Shown here piece after piece: positions 45,035-54,618 of a DNA stretch of 64,000 nt. The position numbers and the translations under genes were made by a program. Origin of the DNA: Deinococci bacterium (GTDB taxonomy: Bacteria; Deinococcota; Deinococci; Deinococcales; Trueperaceae); assembly GCA_030149325.1 (NCBI GenBank), contig JASBRS010000023.1, forward strand, positions 41,572-105,571. Direction: 5' to 3'. The notes beneath the pieces are model-generated. The model was not told the DNA's origin. It did no database searches and saw only the letters and a program-made list of their open reading frames with translations. Numbering within the stretch: position 1 is the stretch's first letter; each line of letters begins with the position of its first letter.

Positions 45035-45055
45035 GCTTCGTTCCCGAATCCCGGC

Positions 45056-46057
45056 TCAGGCCGGCTGGGGCACCTCGCCGAGACCCGCGATGCCCTCGCG
45101 GACGTGCTCGAGCAGGCGCCCTTCGACCGCCCGGTGGGCGGTGCGGATGGCGCTGGCCACGGCACGCGCGTCGGCGCTGCCGTGCCCGATGAAGGCGTAG
45201 CCGTCGACCCCCAGCAAGGGCTGGGCGCCGTACTCGGCGGGATCGAGCCGCGCCGCGATCGAGCGCAGGGCGGGCCGCACCAGCAGCCCGCCGAGCTTGC
45301 TCCGGAGATCGGAGCGGAGCGCGTCGCGGACCCACGAGAACAGCTCGCGCGCCTCCCCCTCCGCGAGCTTCAGCACGACGTTGCCGGTGAAGCCATCGGT
45401 GACCACCACCTCGGTCGTGCCGCGGAACAGGTCACGCCCCTCGACGTTGCCGTAGAACTCGATGCCGGGGGTCTCGCGCAGCAGCTCGTGCGTGCGCACC
45501 GTCAACTCGTTGCCCTTCTCGGGCTCCTCGCCGATCGACATCAGCCCCACCCGCGGCGCGGGGATACCCAGCATGGTGCGGGCGAACACCGACCCCATCA
45601 CCGCGAACTGCTGGAGGTGCGCGGGCCGACAGTCGGCGTTGGCGCCGACGTCGATCAGGGCCGCGAAGCCGTCCTTGACGGGGACGGTGGCCAGGATGCC
45701 GGGGCGTTCGACGCCCGGCAGACGTCCCAACACGAACAGCGCCGCCGCCATGGTGGCGCCCGAGTGCCCCAGCGACACCGCGGCGGAGGCCTCGCCGTCC
45801 TTGACCAGGCGCATCGCCACCATCACGCTGGACGAGCGCCTGCGGCGCACGTCGGAGGCGGCGTCGGCCATGCCGATGACGTCGTCGGCGTGGCGGATCG
45901 GTAGGGAGGCGCCGCGGGCCTCGAGGCCCGCGCGCAACCGTGCTTCGTCCCCTACCAGGACGACCGGCAGTCCTTCGGCAGCGGCGACCACCGCCCCATC
46001 GAGGGCGGCGTCCGGCATGTGGTCGCCCCCCATGGCGTCGAGTGCGATCGGCTCCAT
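45056..46057 (-). CDS. plsX: phosphate acyltransferase
   Basis: 333 aa. Converts acyl-ACP to acyl-phosphate, the first step in phospholipid synthesis in most bacteria. The family start IALDAMGGDHMPDAALDGAV, the middle SLGHSGATMAAALFVLGRL, ALIDVGANADCRPAHLQQFA and VTDGFTGNVVLKLAEG are all present. In most genomes plsX sits beside rpmF or fabH; here it stands alone and diverges from rluD. TATACT lies 8 bases before the ATG. Confidence 0.95.
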   Translation of the reverse strand: MEPIALDAMGGDHMPDAALDGAVVAAAEGLPVVLVGDEARLRAGLEARGASLPIRHADDVIGMADAASDVRRRRSSSVMVAMRLVKDGEASAAVSLGHSGATMAAALFVLGRLPGVERPGILATVPVKDGFAALIDVGANADCRPAHLQQFAVMGSVFARTMLGIPAPRVGLMSIGEEPEKGNELTVRTHELLRETPGIEFYGNVEGRDLFRGTTEVVVTDGFTGNVVLKLAEGEARELFSWVRDALRSDLRSKLGGLLVRPALRSIAARLDPAEYGAQPLLGVDGYAFIGHGSADARAVASAIRTAHRAVEGRLLEHVREGIAGLGEVPQPA

Positions 46058-46115
46058 ATCGCGCCAGTATAGCGCCGGGCCGGCGGCCTCCCTCGGAGCC
46101 TATAGACTGTCTCCC
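46058..46115. promoter_or_regulatory. divergent leaderless-type promoters of plsX and rluD
   Basis: In 58 bases two promoters point outward: TATACT (46071-46066, minus strand) 8 bases before the plsX ATG, and TAGACT (46103-46108) 7 bases before the rluD GTG. The -10 boxes are only 31 bases apart, so the polymerases may compete. Confidence 0.6.
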
Positions 46116-47054
46116 GTGGACGTCCGGACCTTCGAAGCCCCCAGCGGGGAGCGCCTCGACGTGGCCATCGCCATGGCCCTGGAGCTGTCGCGCACCTACG
46201 CCAAGGAGCTCGTCAGCGAGGGCTACGTCACCATCGACGGCCGTCCGGTGGGCAAGGCCGCCCACAAGCTCGACGGCAGCGAGCTGGTGTCGGTGTTGCT
46301 GCCGCCGCCCCGGCCCATGCTGGTCGAGCCCGAGGACATCGACGTCGACGTCATCTACCAGGACGAGATGCTGGCGGCCATCAACAAGCCGCCCGACCTG
46401 ATCGCCCACCCCACCGCCACCGTGCGCAACGGGACGGTCGTCAACGCGCTGCTGGGCCGCATGGAGCTGTCGAAGGAACGCATCTACGATCCGGCCGACG
46501 AGGCCTACCGCCCCGGCATCGTGCACCGCCTCGACAAGGACACCTCCGGCGTCATGGTGGTGGCCAAGAACGACGAAGCCCATCGCGACCTGGCGGCATC
46601 GTTCAAGAAGCGGCTCACCGAGAAGGAGTACGTGGCCATCGCGGTGGGCGAGCTCGAGGAGGCCGTGCACCTCGACGCACCCATCGGGCGCCACCCCGTG
46701 AAGCGCCAGCAGATGACCGTGGGGGGCGAGCGCCCCAAGCCCGCCGTGACGGTGTTCCGGGTCATCGCGCGCGTGCCCGGCTACGCCCTCGTCAAGGCCA
46801 AGCCGCACTCCGGGCGCACCCACCAGATCCGCGTCCACCTCGCCCACCTGGGCGCTCCCGTGCTCGGCGACCTGCTGTACGGCCGTCCCTCCGACGCCAT
46901 CGCGCGCCAGGCCCTGCACGCCTACCGCCTGACCGTGCCCCACCCGCGCGACCACCAGGCCATCACCTTCCTCGCCCAGGTCCCGATGGACATGGTGTCG
47001 GCGTGGCTGTCCCTGGGCGGAAGCTGGCCGCCCGACGGGAACGCCGAGCTGTAG
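46116..47054 (+). CDS. rluD: RluD-type 23S rRNA pseudouridine synthase
   Basis: 312 aa. N-terminal S4 domain (about residues 10-70: LDVAIAMALELSRTYAKELV) and the catalytic domain with HRLDKDTSGVMVVAKN (catalytic Asp140) and the C-terminal PHSGRTHQIRVHLAHLGAPVLGD. This is the RluA/RluD family; position specificity (1911/1915/1917) is inferred from the S4 domain and length. GTG start is 7 bases after TAGACT; upstream codons overlap the divergent promoter. Confidence 0.92.
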   Translation: MDVRTFEAPSGERLDVAIAMALELSRTYAKELVSEGYVTIDGRPVGKAAHKLDGSELVSVLLPPPRPMLVEPEDIDVDVIYQDEMLAAINKPPDLIAHPTATVRNGTVVNALLGRMELSKERIYDPADEAYRPGIVHRLDKDTSGVMVVAKNDEAHRDLAASFKKRLTEKEYVAIAVGELEEAVHLDAPIGRHPVKRQQMTVGGERPKPAVTVFRVIARVPGYALVKAKPHSGRTHQIRVHLAHLGAPVLGDLLYGRPSDAIARQALHAYRLTVPHPRDHQAITFLAQVPMDMVSAWLSLGGSWPPDGNAEL

Positions 47055-47124
47055 CCGCGGTGGGATGGGGCTCGGCGCGCGGTCTGCCGTCGGGTGGCGA
47101 CCCGGTCCGGGCGGACCCAGTCGG

Positions 47125-47130
47125 TAGACT
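47125..47130 (+). promoter_or_regulatory. probable -10 (TAGACT) of the peptide-use operon
   Basis: TAGACT 35 bases before the pepF GTG. In contrast to the leaderless genes this one leaves room for a leader and a GAAGG-type ribosome site. No clear -35. Confidence 0.45.
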
Positions 47131-47165
47131 GTCGGACAGCGACCTCTTGAAGGGACGGTGGCGAG

Positions 47166-48992
47166 GTGACCGACGTCGATCTACCACGCTGGCAACTCGA
47201 GAGCATCTACCCCGGTCTCGACAGCAAGGAATTCACGAACGACCGCAACGCTCTGACCGAAGCCGTCGAGCAGCTCGAGCGCTTCCTCGACGACCGAAGG
47301 GTCCGCGCCTCCGCCGCCGGAGGCCGGATCGATGACGCCGCACCGACCGTCGAGGCCCTCGTCGAACGCCTCAACGGCCTCTACACCACCTTCCGGACCC
47401 TCCTGACGTACCTCGGCAACCGGCTCTCGGTCGACGCCGCCGACGACGCCGCCCGGAGCCAGCTCTCATCGCTCGATCCACTGCGCGCGAAGCTCGGCGC
47501 CCTGGTCGCGCGCATCACCGCCTGGACCGGCGAACTGGACGTCGATGCCATCGCGGCCACCTCGCCGACGCTGCGTGAGCACCTCTACGCCTTGCGTCAA
47601 CTCAAGGCCGAGGCCCTCCACCTCATGGGCGAGGAGGCCGAAGCGCTCGCTGCCGCCCTCAGCGCCAGCGGCGGATCGGCTTGGGAACGCCTCCATACCG
47701 ACCTGGTGAGCCGGCGGACCTTGGACGTGAGGCTCCCCGACGACGACGCGCCCCGCTCCTACGGGCTGGCGGAGCTCGGCGTCCGCCTCTCCGATGAACG
47801 GGCCGAGGTGCGCGCGGCGGCCTTCGAAGCGCTCACCACGCTCCTCGATCGCGACGCCATGGTGTTCGCTGCCGCCCTCAACGGCGTGAAGGGCCATACC
47901 CTGGAGGTCCTGCACCGGCGCGGGTGGGACTCGGTCCTCGACGCCACCCTCTTCGACAACGCCATCGACCGAGCCAGTCTCGATGCCATGCGCACGGCGA
48001 CCGCCGAGGCCGCTCCCGTCATGCGGCGCTACCTGCGGGCCAAGGCGCGCTACCTCGGGCACGACGTGCTGCGCTGGCAGGACCTGCGTGCGCCGGTGAC
48101 GCGTGGCGAGCCGCGGCGCTTCACCTGGGAGGAGGCCAAGGCGTTCGTGCTCGAGCGCTTCGGCAACTACTCGGACCGCCTGGCCGGCTTCGCCGAACGG
48201 GCCTTCCGCGAGGGGTGGGTCGACGTGCCGCCGCGTCCCGGCAAGCGCAACGGCGCCTTCTGCAGCCCCGTCTTCGGCCGGCGCGAGTCGCGCGTCATGC
48301 TCAACTTCGGCGGGCGCCTGTCCGACGTGTTCACCCTCGCCCACGAGCTCGGGCACGGCTACCACAACGACTGCCTGTACCGCTACGAGCGGACGCCGCT
48401 GCAGGCGCAACTGCCGATGACCCTGGCCGAGACCGCCAGCATCTTCTGCGAGACGCTGGTGATGAACGGCCTCCTCGCCGAGTCCGACGAGGCGATGGAG
48501 CTGGCGGTGCTCGAGCAGGACCTCAACCACACCTCGGCCCTCATCCTCGACATCGACGCCCGCTTCCGCTTCGAGTCCGCGGTGTTCGAGGCCCGGCGCC
48601 AGCGCGCTCTGGCCGCCCCCGAGATCGACGCCATGATGCTGGAGGCGCAGGAGGCCAGCTATGGCGACGCCCTCGCGCAGGAGGGGCGCCACCGCCTGGC
48701 GTGGGCCGACAAGCCGCACTACTACTTCAGCAGTCGCTCGTTCTACAACTACCCCTACACCTTCGGATTCCTCTTCGGCCGCGGGCTGTACAGCGTCTAC
48801 GAGCAAGATCCCGAGGCCTTCCTCGAGGACTACGATCGCTTGCTGGCCAGCACGGGGATGGCCGAGGCCGCCGACCTGGCCGGCGAGTTCGGCATCGACA
48901 TCCGAGATCCCGGCTTCTGGCGTTCGGCCCTCGCCGCCACCGAGGACCGGGTCGCTCGCTACGAGAGCCTGGTAGGGGCCGCCACGCCATGA
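47166..48992 (+). CDS. pepF: M3-family oligoendopeptidase F
   Basis: 608-aa cytosolic zinc peptidase acting on short peptides. Zinc site HELGHGYHND (H393, E394, H397), the third ligand in ETASIFCETLV. The C-terminal YYFSSRSFYNYPYTFGFLFGRGLYS is diagnostic of PepF-type enzymes. First gene of an overlapping operon with an SDR, an M20 peptidase and a peptide transporter, so it probably digests imported peptides. GTG start with GAAGG upstream. Confidence 0.93.
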   Translation: MTDVDLPRWQLESIYPGLDSKEFTNDRNALTEAVEQLERFLDDRRVRASAAGGRIDDAAPTVEALVERLNGLYTTFRTLLTYLGNRLSVDAADDAARSQLSSLDPLRAKLGALVARITAWTGELDVDAIAATSPTLREHLYALRQLKAEALHLMGEEAEALAAALSASGGSAWERLHTDLVSRRTLDVRLPDDDAPRSYGLAELGVRLSDERAEVRAAAFEALTTLLDRDAMVFAAALNGVKGHTLEVLHRRGWDSVLDATLFDNAIDRASLDAMRTATAEAAPVMRRYLRAKARYLGHDVLRWQDLRAPVTRGEPRRFTWEEAKAFVLERFGNYSDRLAGFAERAFREGWVDVPPRPGKRNGAFCSPVFGRRESRVMLNFGGRLSDVFTLAHELGHGYHNDCLYRYERTPLQAQLPMTLAETASIFCETLVMNGLLAESDEAMELAVLEQDLNHTSALILDIDARFRFESAVFEARRQRALAAPEIDAMMLEAQEASYGDALAQEGRHRLAWADKPHYYFSSRSFYNYPYTFGFLFGRGLYSVYEQDPEAFLEDYDRLLASTGMAEAADLAGEFGIDIRDPGFWRSALAATEDRVARYESLVGAATP

Positions 48993-49768
48993 ACTACCGC
49001 GAGCTCTTCGACCTCACCGGCAAGCACGCGCTGGTGGTGGGCGCGGGCTCGGGGATCGGTCGCGCTGCGGCGGCGGGTCTGGCGGACTTCGGCGCCTCGG
49101 TCGTGTGCGCCGACGTCAACGGCGACGCCGCCGAGGCAACGGCGGCCCACCTGCGCGAGCGCGGAGGGGTGGCGCGTGCCGCCGTGGTCGATATCCGGGA
49201 CGAAGGACAGGTGCGCGACCTCGTCGCCGCCGGCGATCGCCTCGACGTGCTGGTGTCCACGCCATCGGTCAACGTGCGCAAGCCGCTGGTCGAGGTCTCC
49301 GTGGAGGAGTTCGCGCGCGTCGTCGATCTGAACCTCAAGGGCAGCTTCCTGGTGCTGCGCGAGGCCGGGAAGCGCATGGCGGCCGCGGGCGGGGGCAGCC
49401 TGGTGCTGTTCTCCTCCATCCGCTCTCAGGTCGTCGAACCGGGCCAGGGGGTGTACGCCGCGACCAAGGCGGGCACCCTGCAGATGGTGCGGGCCCTGGC
49501 GGCCGAGCTGGGCCCGCGCGGCGTTCGGGTCAACGCCGTGGCGCCCGGTGTGGTCGAGACCCCGCTCACCGCGCAGATCAAGGATCAGCCGGCGTGGTAC
49601 CGCGCCTACGCGGAGAAGAGCGCGCTCGGACGCTGGGCCCAGCCCGACGAGATGGTCGGGGCGGTCGTGTACCTGGCCAGCTCCGCCTCGAGCTTCGTGA
49701 CCGGTTCGCTGTTGCTGGTCGACGGCGGCTGGACGGCCGTCGACGGGCGCTTCACGCCCCCGCTATGA
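48989..49768 (+). CDS. short-chain dehydrogenase/reductase
   Basis: 259-aa classical SDR: VVGAGSGIGRAAAAGL for NAD(P) binding, catalytic Ser in LFSSIRSQVV, YAATKAG as YxxxK, and the PGVVETPLT and GSLLLVDGGWTAVDG ends of the family. The usual NAG is replaced by a VLVSTPSVN segment. Start overlaps pepF by 4 bases. Substrate unknown; sharing an operon with peptidases suggests a role with amino-acid-derived compounds. Confidence 0.9.
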   Translation: MNYRELFDLTGKHALVVGAGSGIGRAAAAGLADFGASVVCADVNGDAAEATAAHLRERGGVARAAVVDIRDEGQVRDLVAAGDRLDVLVSTPSVNVRKPLVEVSVEEFARVVDLNLKGSFLVLREAGKRMAAAGGGSLVLFSSIRSQVVEPGQGVYAATKAGTLQMVRALAAELGPRGVRVNAVAPGVVETPLTAQIKDQPAWYRAYAEKSALGRWAQPDEMVGAVVYLASSASSFVTGSLLLVDGGWTAVDGRFTPPL

Positions 49769-51081
49769 GGGCGAGCCCCGCCGCACGCCGCGCCGCCGAG
49801 GCGGTCGACCCCGACCGCGTGGCCGAACTGGCGCGCGATCTCGTGCGCACGCCCAGCGTGGTCGACCCTGACCGCGGCACGACCGAGGCGGGCGCCGCCA
49901 TGGTGGTGGCCGACGCCCTGCGAGCGACGGGGCTGGAACCGATCCTCGAGGAGGTGGCTCCCGGCCGCCCCAACGTCGTGTGCGACTGGGCCGGTACCGG
50001 CTACGACCCGTCCCGCCACCGCACCCTGATGTTCGAGGGCCACACCGACGTGGTGACGGAGGGTGACGCCGCCTCGTGGGAGGTGCCGCCGTTCGAGGGG
50101 CGGATCGAGGACGGGGTGCTCCACGGACGGGGCAGCGCCGACATGAAGGCCGGGGTGGCGGCCGCGCTCGCCGCCCTGGAAGCGGTCCGTCGCACCGTTC
50201 CCGACCTCGCCGGCCGCATCCGGTTGGGCATCGTCGTCGACGAAGAGGGGATGATGCTCGGCATCAAGCACTTCATCGAGCGCGGCTGGGCCGACGAGGT
50301 CTCGGGCGCCATCGTGTGCGAGCCCGAGGAGAACGAACTGTGCCTCGTCCAGAAGGGGGCGATGCGGCTCCACGTGCGCATCGAGGGCGTGATGAGCCAC
50401 GGCGCCATGCCGTACGCCGGCGTCAATCCGATCCACGGACTCCACGACGTCCTCACCGTCGTCCGCCGGATCGAGGCCGAGGAGCAACGCCGTCTGGGGG
50501 CGCACCCCCACCTGGGGCTGCCCCACATCACGCCGACGATCGTGGCCTCCCCCCACCAGGGCACCGCGCAACACAACGTGATGCCCCGGGAGGCCTACCT
50601 CGCACTCGACATCCGTACCGTGCCCGGACAGTCCCACGAGGACCTGCTCGATCGCCTGCGCGAGGCGTTCCGCACCGTCGAAGCCGGCACCCCGAAGCTG
50701 CGCATCGCCTGCGAGTGCTTCGAGTCGCGACCGTGGACCCAGACCCCGGACGACGACCCGCTGGTCCGCGCCCTCGCGGCCGTCTACCCCGAGGTCATGG
50801 GCTACCCCCCGCGCTTCGGTGGCGTTCCCGGCGCGACCGACGGCACCTTCCTGCGAGCCTGGCGGAACATCCCGATCGTCACGGTGGGACCGGGCGACCG
50901 GACCATCCCCCACCAGGTGAACGAGTTCGTCCGTCTCGCTGACGTGGTGGACGCGGCGCGCCTTTACGCGGCCGCGACCGTGGAGTACTTTGGACTGGAC
51001 ATCGCAAACGGACCCGTGACACCGGCGGGCGAATCGCACCGGACCGGGAGCGGCGGCTCCCTCGAAGGAGGATCCACATGA
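49765..51081 (+). CDS. M20-family peptidase/deacylase (ArgE/DapE type)
   Basis: 438 aa. Metal-dependent hydrolase with the two M20 boxes: FEGHTDVV (first His/Asp) and GRGSADMKAGVAAALAAL (bridging Asp), the catalytic DEEG, and a dimerisation domain with RIEGVMSHGAMPYAGVNPIH. Family members remove acyl groups or cleave dipeptides. Start overlaps the SDR (ATGA) and the stop overlaps the solute-binding protein gene (ATGA). Confidence 0.9.
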   Translation: MRASPAARRAAEAVDPDRVAELARDLVRTPSVVDPDRGTTEAGAAMVVADALRATGLEPILEEVAPGRPNVVCDWAGTGYDPSRHRTLMFEGHTDVVTEGDAASWEVPPFEGRIEDGVLHGRGSADMKAGVAAALAALEAVRRTVPDLAGRIRLGIVVDEEGMMLGIKHFIERGWADEVSGAIVCEPEENELCLVQKGAMRLHVRIEGVMSHGAMPYAGVNPIHGLHDVLTVVRRIEAEEQRRLGAHPHLGLPHITPTIVASPHQGTAQHNVMPREAYLALDIRTVPGQSHEDLLDRLREAFRTVEAGTPKLRIACECFESRPWTQTPDDDPLVRALAAVYPEVMGYPPRFGGVPGATDGTFLRAWRNIPIVTVGPGDRTIPHQVNEFVRLADVVDAARLYAAATVEYFGLDIANGPVTPAGESHRTGSGGSLEGGST

Positions 51082-52577
51082 AGCGAGTGCTGCTGGTCCT
51101 GGCGGCGATCTCCCTGGTGGGGACGTTCGCTCTCGCGGCCGATCCCCCGCCCAGGTCGGGCGGGACCGTCACCGTCGCGATCACGGCAGACCCGCCGGGC
51201 TGGGACCCTACCGCCTCCACCTCGCAGGAGATCGCCCGCGTCATGTACCACAACGTCTACGAGGGCCTTGTCCGCCTCGACCGGCAGGGCAAGATCGTGC
51301 CCGCCCTCGCCAAGTCGTGGACCGTGAGCCCGGACGGCAAGACGCTGACCTTCCAGTTGCGTGACGGCGTGACGTTCCACGACGGCACGCCCTTCACGGC
51401 CGACGACGTGGTGAAGACCTTCCAGCGCGCCAAGGACAAGAACTCGGGTCACACGCATCCCGAGTACTACGCGTCGATCGACACCATCGAGGCCGGTCCG
51501 GGCAACACCGTGGTGTTCCACCTCAGCGAGCCCAACTCCAGTCTGCTGTTCAACCTGGCGCGGCCCGACTCCATCATCTACCCGCCGTCGGAGGCCGCCA
51601 CGCAACGGAGCCATCCGATCGGCACGGGCCCGTTCGAGTTCGCGTCGTACGTGCCGGGCAGCGAGGTCGTGCTGGTCCGCAACCCGCAGTACTACATCCC
51701 CGGTGAGCCCTACCTCGACAAGGTCGTGTTCAAGATCATGCCGGACCCGAACACGCGCTTCGCGGCGCTCCAGGCCGGCGACCTCGACATGATCGCCAGC
51801 TCGCTCCCCCCCGAGCAGTACCTGCAGATCGAGAAGGGCGCCGTACCGGGCGTGAAGGGCACCGAGGGCACGGCCACCACCGAGATCACGCTGGCGCTCA
51901 ACAACGCCCGGCCGCCGCTGAACAACAAGCTGGTGCGCGAGGCCATCACCATGGCGATCGACAAGCAGGCCATCGTCAAGGGCGCCATGTTCGGCCTGGG
52001 AACCGTGATCAGTACGCACATGACGCCGGCCGAACCGTACTACATCAACCCCGACCCCTACCCCTACGATCCCGCCAAGGCCAAGCAGCTGCTGGCGGAG
52101 GCCGGCTATCCGAACGGCTTCAAGATCAAGTTCGAATTGCCCCAGCCGTACCCGATCGAACGCCGGACCGGCGAGGTCATCGCGCAGCAGCTCAAGCAGG
52201 TGGGCATCGACGCCCAGGTCTCGGTGGTCGAGTGGACCACCTGGCTGAAGCGCATCTTCCTCGGCGGCGACTACGACATGACCATCATCGGGCACTCCGA
52301 GCCCCGCGACATCGGCATCTACGGCAACCCGAACTACTACTTCCACTACGACAACCCGGTCGTGCAGAACCTGCTCAGGCAGGCCGAGGCCGCCACCTCG
52401 CCGGCGGTACAGACCGCCGACTACCAGGAGGTCGGCCGCATCATCGCCGAAGACGCCGTCAACGTCTGGATCTTCAGTCCGCCCTACCTGGTCGCGGCCC
52501 GGAACGACATCTACGGTTTCTGGACGAACCAGCCCACGCCGGCGATCGACATGACCCGCGTCTACCGCGCTCCCTAG
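51078..52577 (+). CDS. peptide ABC transporter substrate-binding protein
   Basis: 499 aa, family 5 (DppA/OppA type). Signal peptide MKRVLLVLAAISLVGTFALA, then GGTVTVAITADPPGWDPTAST, NVYEGLVRLDRQGKIVPALA, LRDGVTFHDGTPFTADDVV and HPIGTGPFEF, the standard family blocks. No lipobox Cys, so it is periplasmic rather than lipid-anchored, as expected in a diderm. A hairpin just after the stop separates it from the permeases. Confidence 0.94.
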   Translation: MKRVLLVLAAISLVGTFALAADPPPRSGGTVTVAITADPPGWDPTASTSQEIARVMYHNVYEGLVRLDRQGKIVPALAKSWTVSPDGKTLTFQLRDGVTFHDGTPFTADDVVKTFQRAKDKNSGHTHPEYYASIDTIEAGPGNTVVFHLSEPNSSLLFNLARPDSIIYPPSEAATQRSHPIGTGPFEFASYVPGSEVVLVRNPQYYIPGEPYLDKVVFKIMPDPNTRFAALQAGDLDMIASSLPPEQYLQIEKGAVPGVKGTEGTATTEITLALNNARPPLNNKLVREAITMAIDKQAIVKGAMFGLGTVISTHMTPAEPYYINPDPYPYDPAKAKQLLAEAGYPNGFKIKFELPQPYPIERRTGEVIAQQLKQVGIDAQVSVVEWTTWLKRIFLGGDYDMTIIGHSEPRDIGIYGNPNYYFHYDNPVVQNLLRQAEAATSPAVQTADYQEVGRIIAEDAVNVWIFSPPYLVAARNDIYGFWTNQPTPAIDMTRVYRAP

Positions 52578-52588
52578 TCCCGGAGGCC

Positions 52589-52618
52589 GGGGTGGGGCGA
52601 GAGCGTCCGCCCCACCCC
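52589..52618 (+). terminator. attenuator-like hairpin between binding protein and permeases
   Basis: GGGGTGGGGCG (52589-52599) pairs perfectly with CGCCCCACCCC (52608-52618) around an 8-base loop, ending 7 bases before the permease ATG. No T-tract. Such hairpins protect the binding-protein mRNA and reduce permease synthesis, giving excess binding protein. No Shine-Dalgarno site is visible before the permease, so the hairpin may also hold its translation start. Confidence 0.6.
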
Positions 52619-52625
52619 GCCGGCC

Positions 52626-53570
52626 ATGCTCGGATTCATCGCACGCCGCTTCCTCACCGCTGTCGTCAGCGTGCTGTTGGCGTCGGTCGTGGTGTTCTCG
52701 TCGCTGCTGGCCGTCCCTGGCGATCCGGCCGAAGCCATCCTGGGGCTGAACGCCAGCCCCCAGGCGCTCACGGCCCTTCGCCACCAGCTCGGACTCGACC
52801 GGCCTGCGGCCGCCCGCTACCTGAGCTGGCTCGGCGGTATCGCCCACGGCGATTTCGGTGAGTCGCTCAACTACCAGCGTCCGGTGGGCCGCCTGATCGG
52901 CGGCCGCCTGGCCGTCTCCATCCCCCTGACGCTTGCGAGTGCCCTCCTGGCGTGCCTCATCGCCCTACCCCTCGGGGTGCTGGCCGCCCTCCGCCGCGAG
53001 ACCCTGGTCGACCCGCTGATCACCGCAGCGTCCCAGTTGGGCGCGGCCGTGCCGAGCTTCTGGTTGGGCTTGATGCTCATCCTGTTCTTCGCAGTGCGCC
53101 TCCATTGGCTTCCCGCCGGCGGTTTCGCCGGTTGGAGCGTCGATCCCGTGCGGTCGCTGGAACAGCTCGCACTGCCGGTGCTGGCGCTCGGCCTGGGCCA
53201 GGCCGCCATCATCACCCGCATGACGCGGGCCGCGATGATCGAGGTCCTGGATCAGGACTACGTTCGAACCGCGCGCGCCAAGGGCCTCGCGCCACGCCGG
53301 GTGGTAGGGGTCCACGCGCTCCGCAACGCCATGGTCACCATCGTGACGATCTTCGGCCTGAGCCTCACCAACGTCTTCATCGGCTCCATCATCATCGAGC
53401 AGGTCTTCGCCCTGCCAGGGATGGGACGGCTGGTGCTCACCGCCATCGGCGCACGCGATTTCCCGCTCCTGCAAGGCGAGATCCTCGTCTACGCCACCAC
53501 CATCGTGGGCCTGAGCTTCCTGGTCGACGTCGCCTACGGACTGCTCGACCCACGGATCCGGTACACCTGA
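52626..53570 (+). CDS. dppB: peptide ABC transporter permease (DppB type)
   Basis: 314-aa permease with six helices. It starts MLGFIARRFLTAVVSVLLA and carries the cytoplasmic EAA loop as DQDYVRTARAKGLAPRRVVG. The PGMGRLVLTAIGARDFPLLQ near the C-terminus is typical of DppB/OppB. Follows a strong hairpin with no evident ribosome site. Its stop overlaps the DppC start by one base. Confidence 0.93.
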   Translation: MLGFIARRFLTAVVSVLLASVVVFSSLLAVPGDPAEAILGLNASPQALTALRHQLGLDRPAAARYLSWLGGIAHGDFGESLNYQRPVGRLIGGRLAVSIPLTLASALLACLIALPLGVLAALRRETLVDPLITAASQLGAAVPSFWLGLMLILFFAVRLHWLPAGGFAGWSVDPVRSLEQLALPVLALGLGQAAIITRMTRAAMIEVLDQDYVRTARAKGLAPRRVVGVHALRNAMVTIVTIFGLSLTNVFIGSIIIEQVFALPGMGRLVLTAIGARDFPLLQGEILVYATTIVGLSFLVDVAYGLLDPRIRYT

Positions 53571-54382
53571 TGCGCCGCCGCCTGAACCTCGTACTCGGGC
53601 TCGCGCTCGTGGGGGTCGTCGTCGCCGGTGCCCTGCTCAGCCTGGTGTGGCTGCCGTACGATCCGAACGCCCTCGACTTCGCGCACCAACTGCAGGGGCC
53701 CAGCCTCCAGCACTGGCTGGGGACCGATCAGTTCGGCCGCGATCTCCTGAGCCGCCTCCTGGTGGGCGCCCGGGGCACGGTGGTGGTGGGGATCATCGCG
53801 GTGGGGCTGGCGCTCACCGTCGGCGGCATCGTCGGCGCCGTGGCGGGCTACGCGGGGGCGGTGGTCGACGAGATCCTGATGCGGCTCGTCGACGTCCTGT
53901 ACGCCTTCCCCGCCATCCTGATGGCGCTCCTGCTGGCGGCCGTGTACCAGCCGGGAACGCTGACCGCCATGACCGCCATCGGCCTCGCCACCGTACCGAT
54001 CTTCGCGCGCCTCACGCGTTCTTCGGTGTTGTCGCTCAAGGGCCTCGATTACGTCGAGGCGGGCCGCGCGCTTGGGGCGGGCCCCACCCGTCTCCTCCGC
54101 CGTTACATCCTCCCGGGGGCCCTGGGGCCGCTCGTGGTCCAGGCCAGCATGAGCATGGCGGTGGCCGTCCTGGCCGAGGCCGCGCTCAGCTTCCTGGGGC
54201 TGGGGACGCCGCCCGACGTGCCGTCGTGGGGCAACATGCTGCGAGAAGCCCAGGGCTTCCTGGCGATGAGCCCGTACCCGGCGCTCGTCCCGGGCTTGGC
54301 GATCGTGTGGACGGTGCTGGGTTGGAGCCTGTTGGGCGACGGCCTCCGCGACTTCGGCGACCCGCACCGCCGTCGTGCCTGA
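53570..54382 (+). CDS. dppC: peptide ABC transporter permease (DppC type)
   Basis: 270-aa permease, companion of the previous gene. HWLGTDQFGRDLLSRLLVGA marks the DppC family start, and DYVEAGRALGAGPTRLLRRYI is the EAA loop; FLGLGTPPDVPSWGNML is the standard C-terminal block. TGATG coupling with dppB. No DppD/DppF ATPase genes follow, so the ATPases must be encoded elsewhere. Downstream, 54383-54618 holds no gene. Confidence 0.93.
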   Translation: MRRRLNLVLGLALVGVVVAGALLSLVWLPYDPNALDFAHQLQGPSLQHWLGTDQFGRDLLSRLLVGARGTVVVGIIAVGLALTVGGIVGAVAGYAGAVVDEILMRLVDVLYAFPAILMALLLAAVYQPGTLTAMTAIGLATVPIFARLTRSSVLSLKGLDYVEAGRALGAGPTRLLRRYILPGALGPLVVQASMSMAVAVLAEAALSFLGLGTPPDVPSWGNMLREAQGFLAMSPYPALVPGLAIVWTVLGWSLLGDGLRDFGDPHRRRA

Positions 54383-54583
54383 CCGCGTACGAGGACCGGA
54401 GACCACCGTAGGGCCCCGGATCCTCGTCTCCGACCGCGAGCGGTACGGCACCTGCCCACCTCCCCGAGGCACCGGGGCGAAGGCTCTCCTCACCGCCGTC
54501 TCGGCCCGGATCGGGGCCCGCCGGCGCGCTTCTCGCCCACCTTCCCGGCAACCGGCCGGCAACCCGAGCCCCTCCACCATGGA

Positions 54584-54600
54584 ACTCCCAGAACGGGAGT
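54584..54600 (+). promoter_or_regulatory. small hairpin directly before the LuxR-type gene
   Basis: ACTCCC pairs with GGGAGT around a 5-base loop, ending 5 bases before the GGAGGAGG ribosome site. It could affect translation of the regulator. The rest of the gap 54383-54618 shows nothing else recognisable. Confidence 0.35.
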
Positions 54601-54618
54601 CACGTGGAGGAGGTAGGC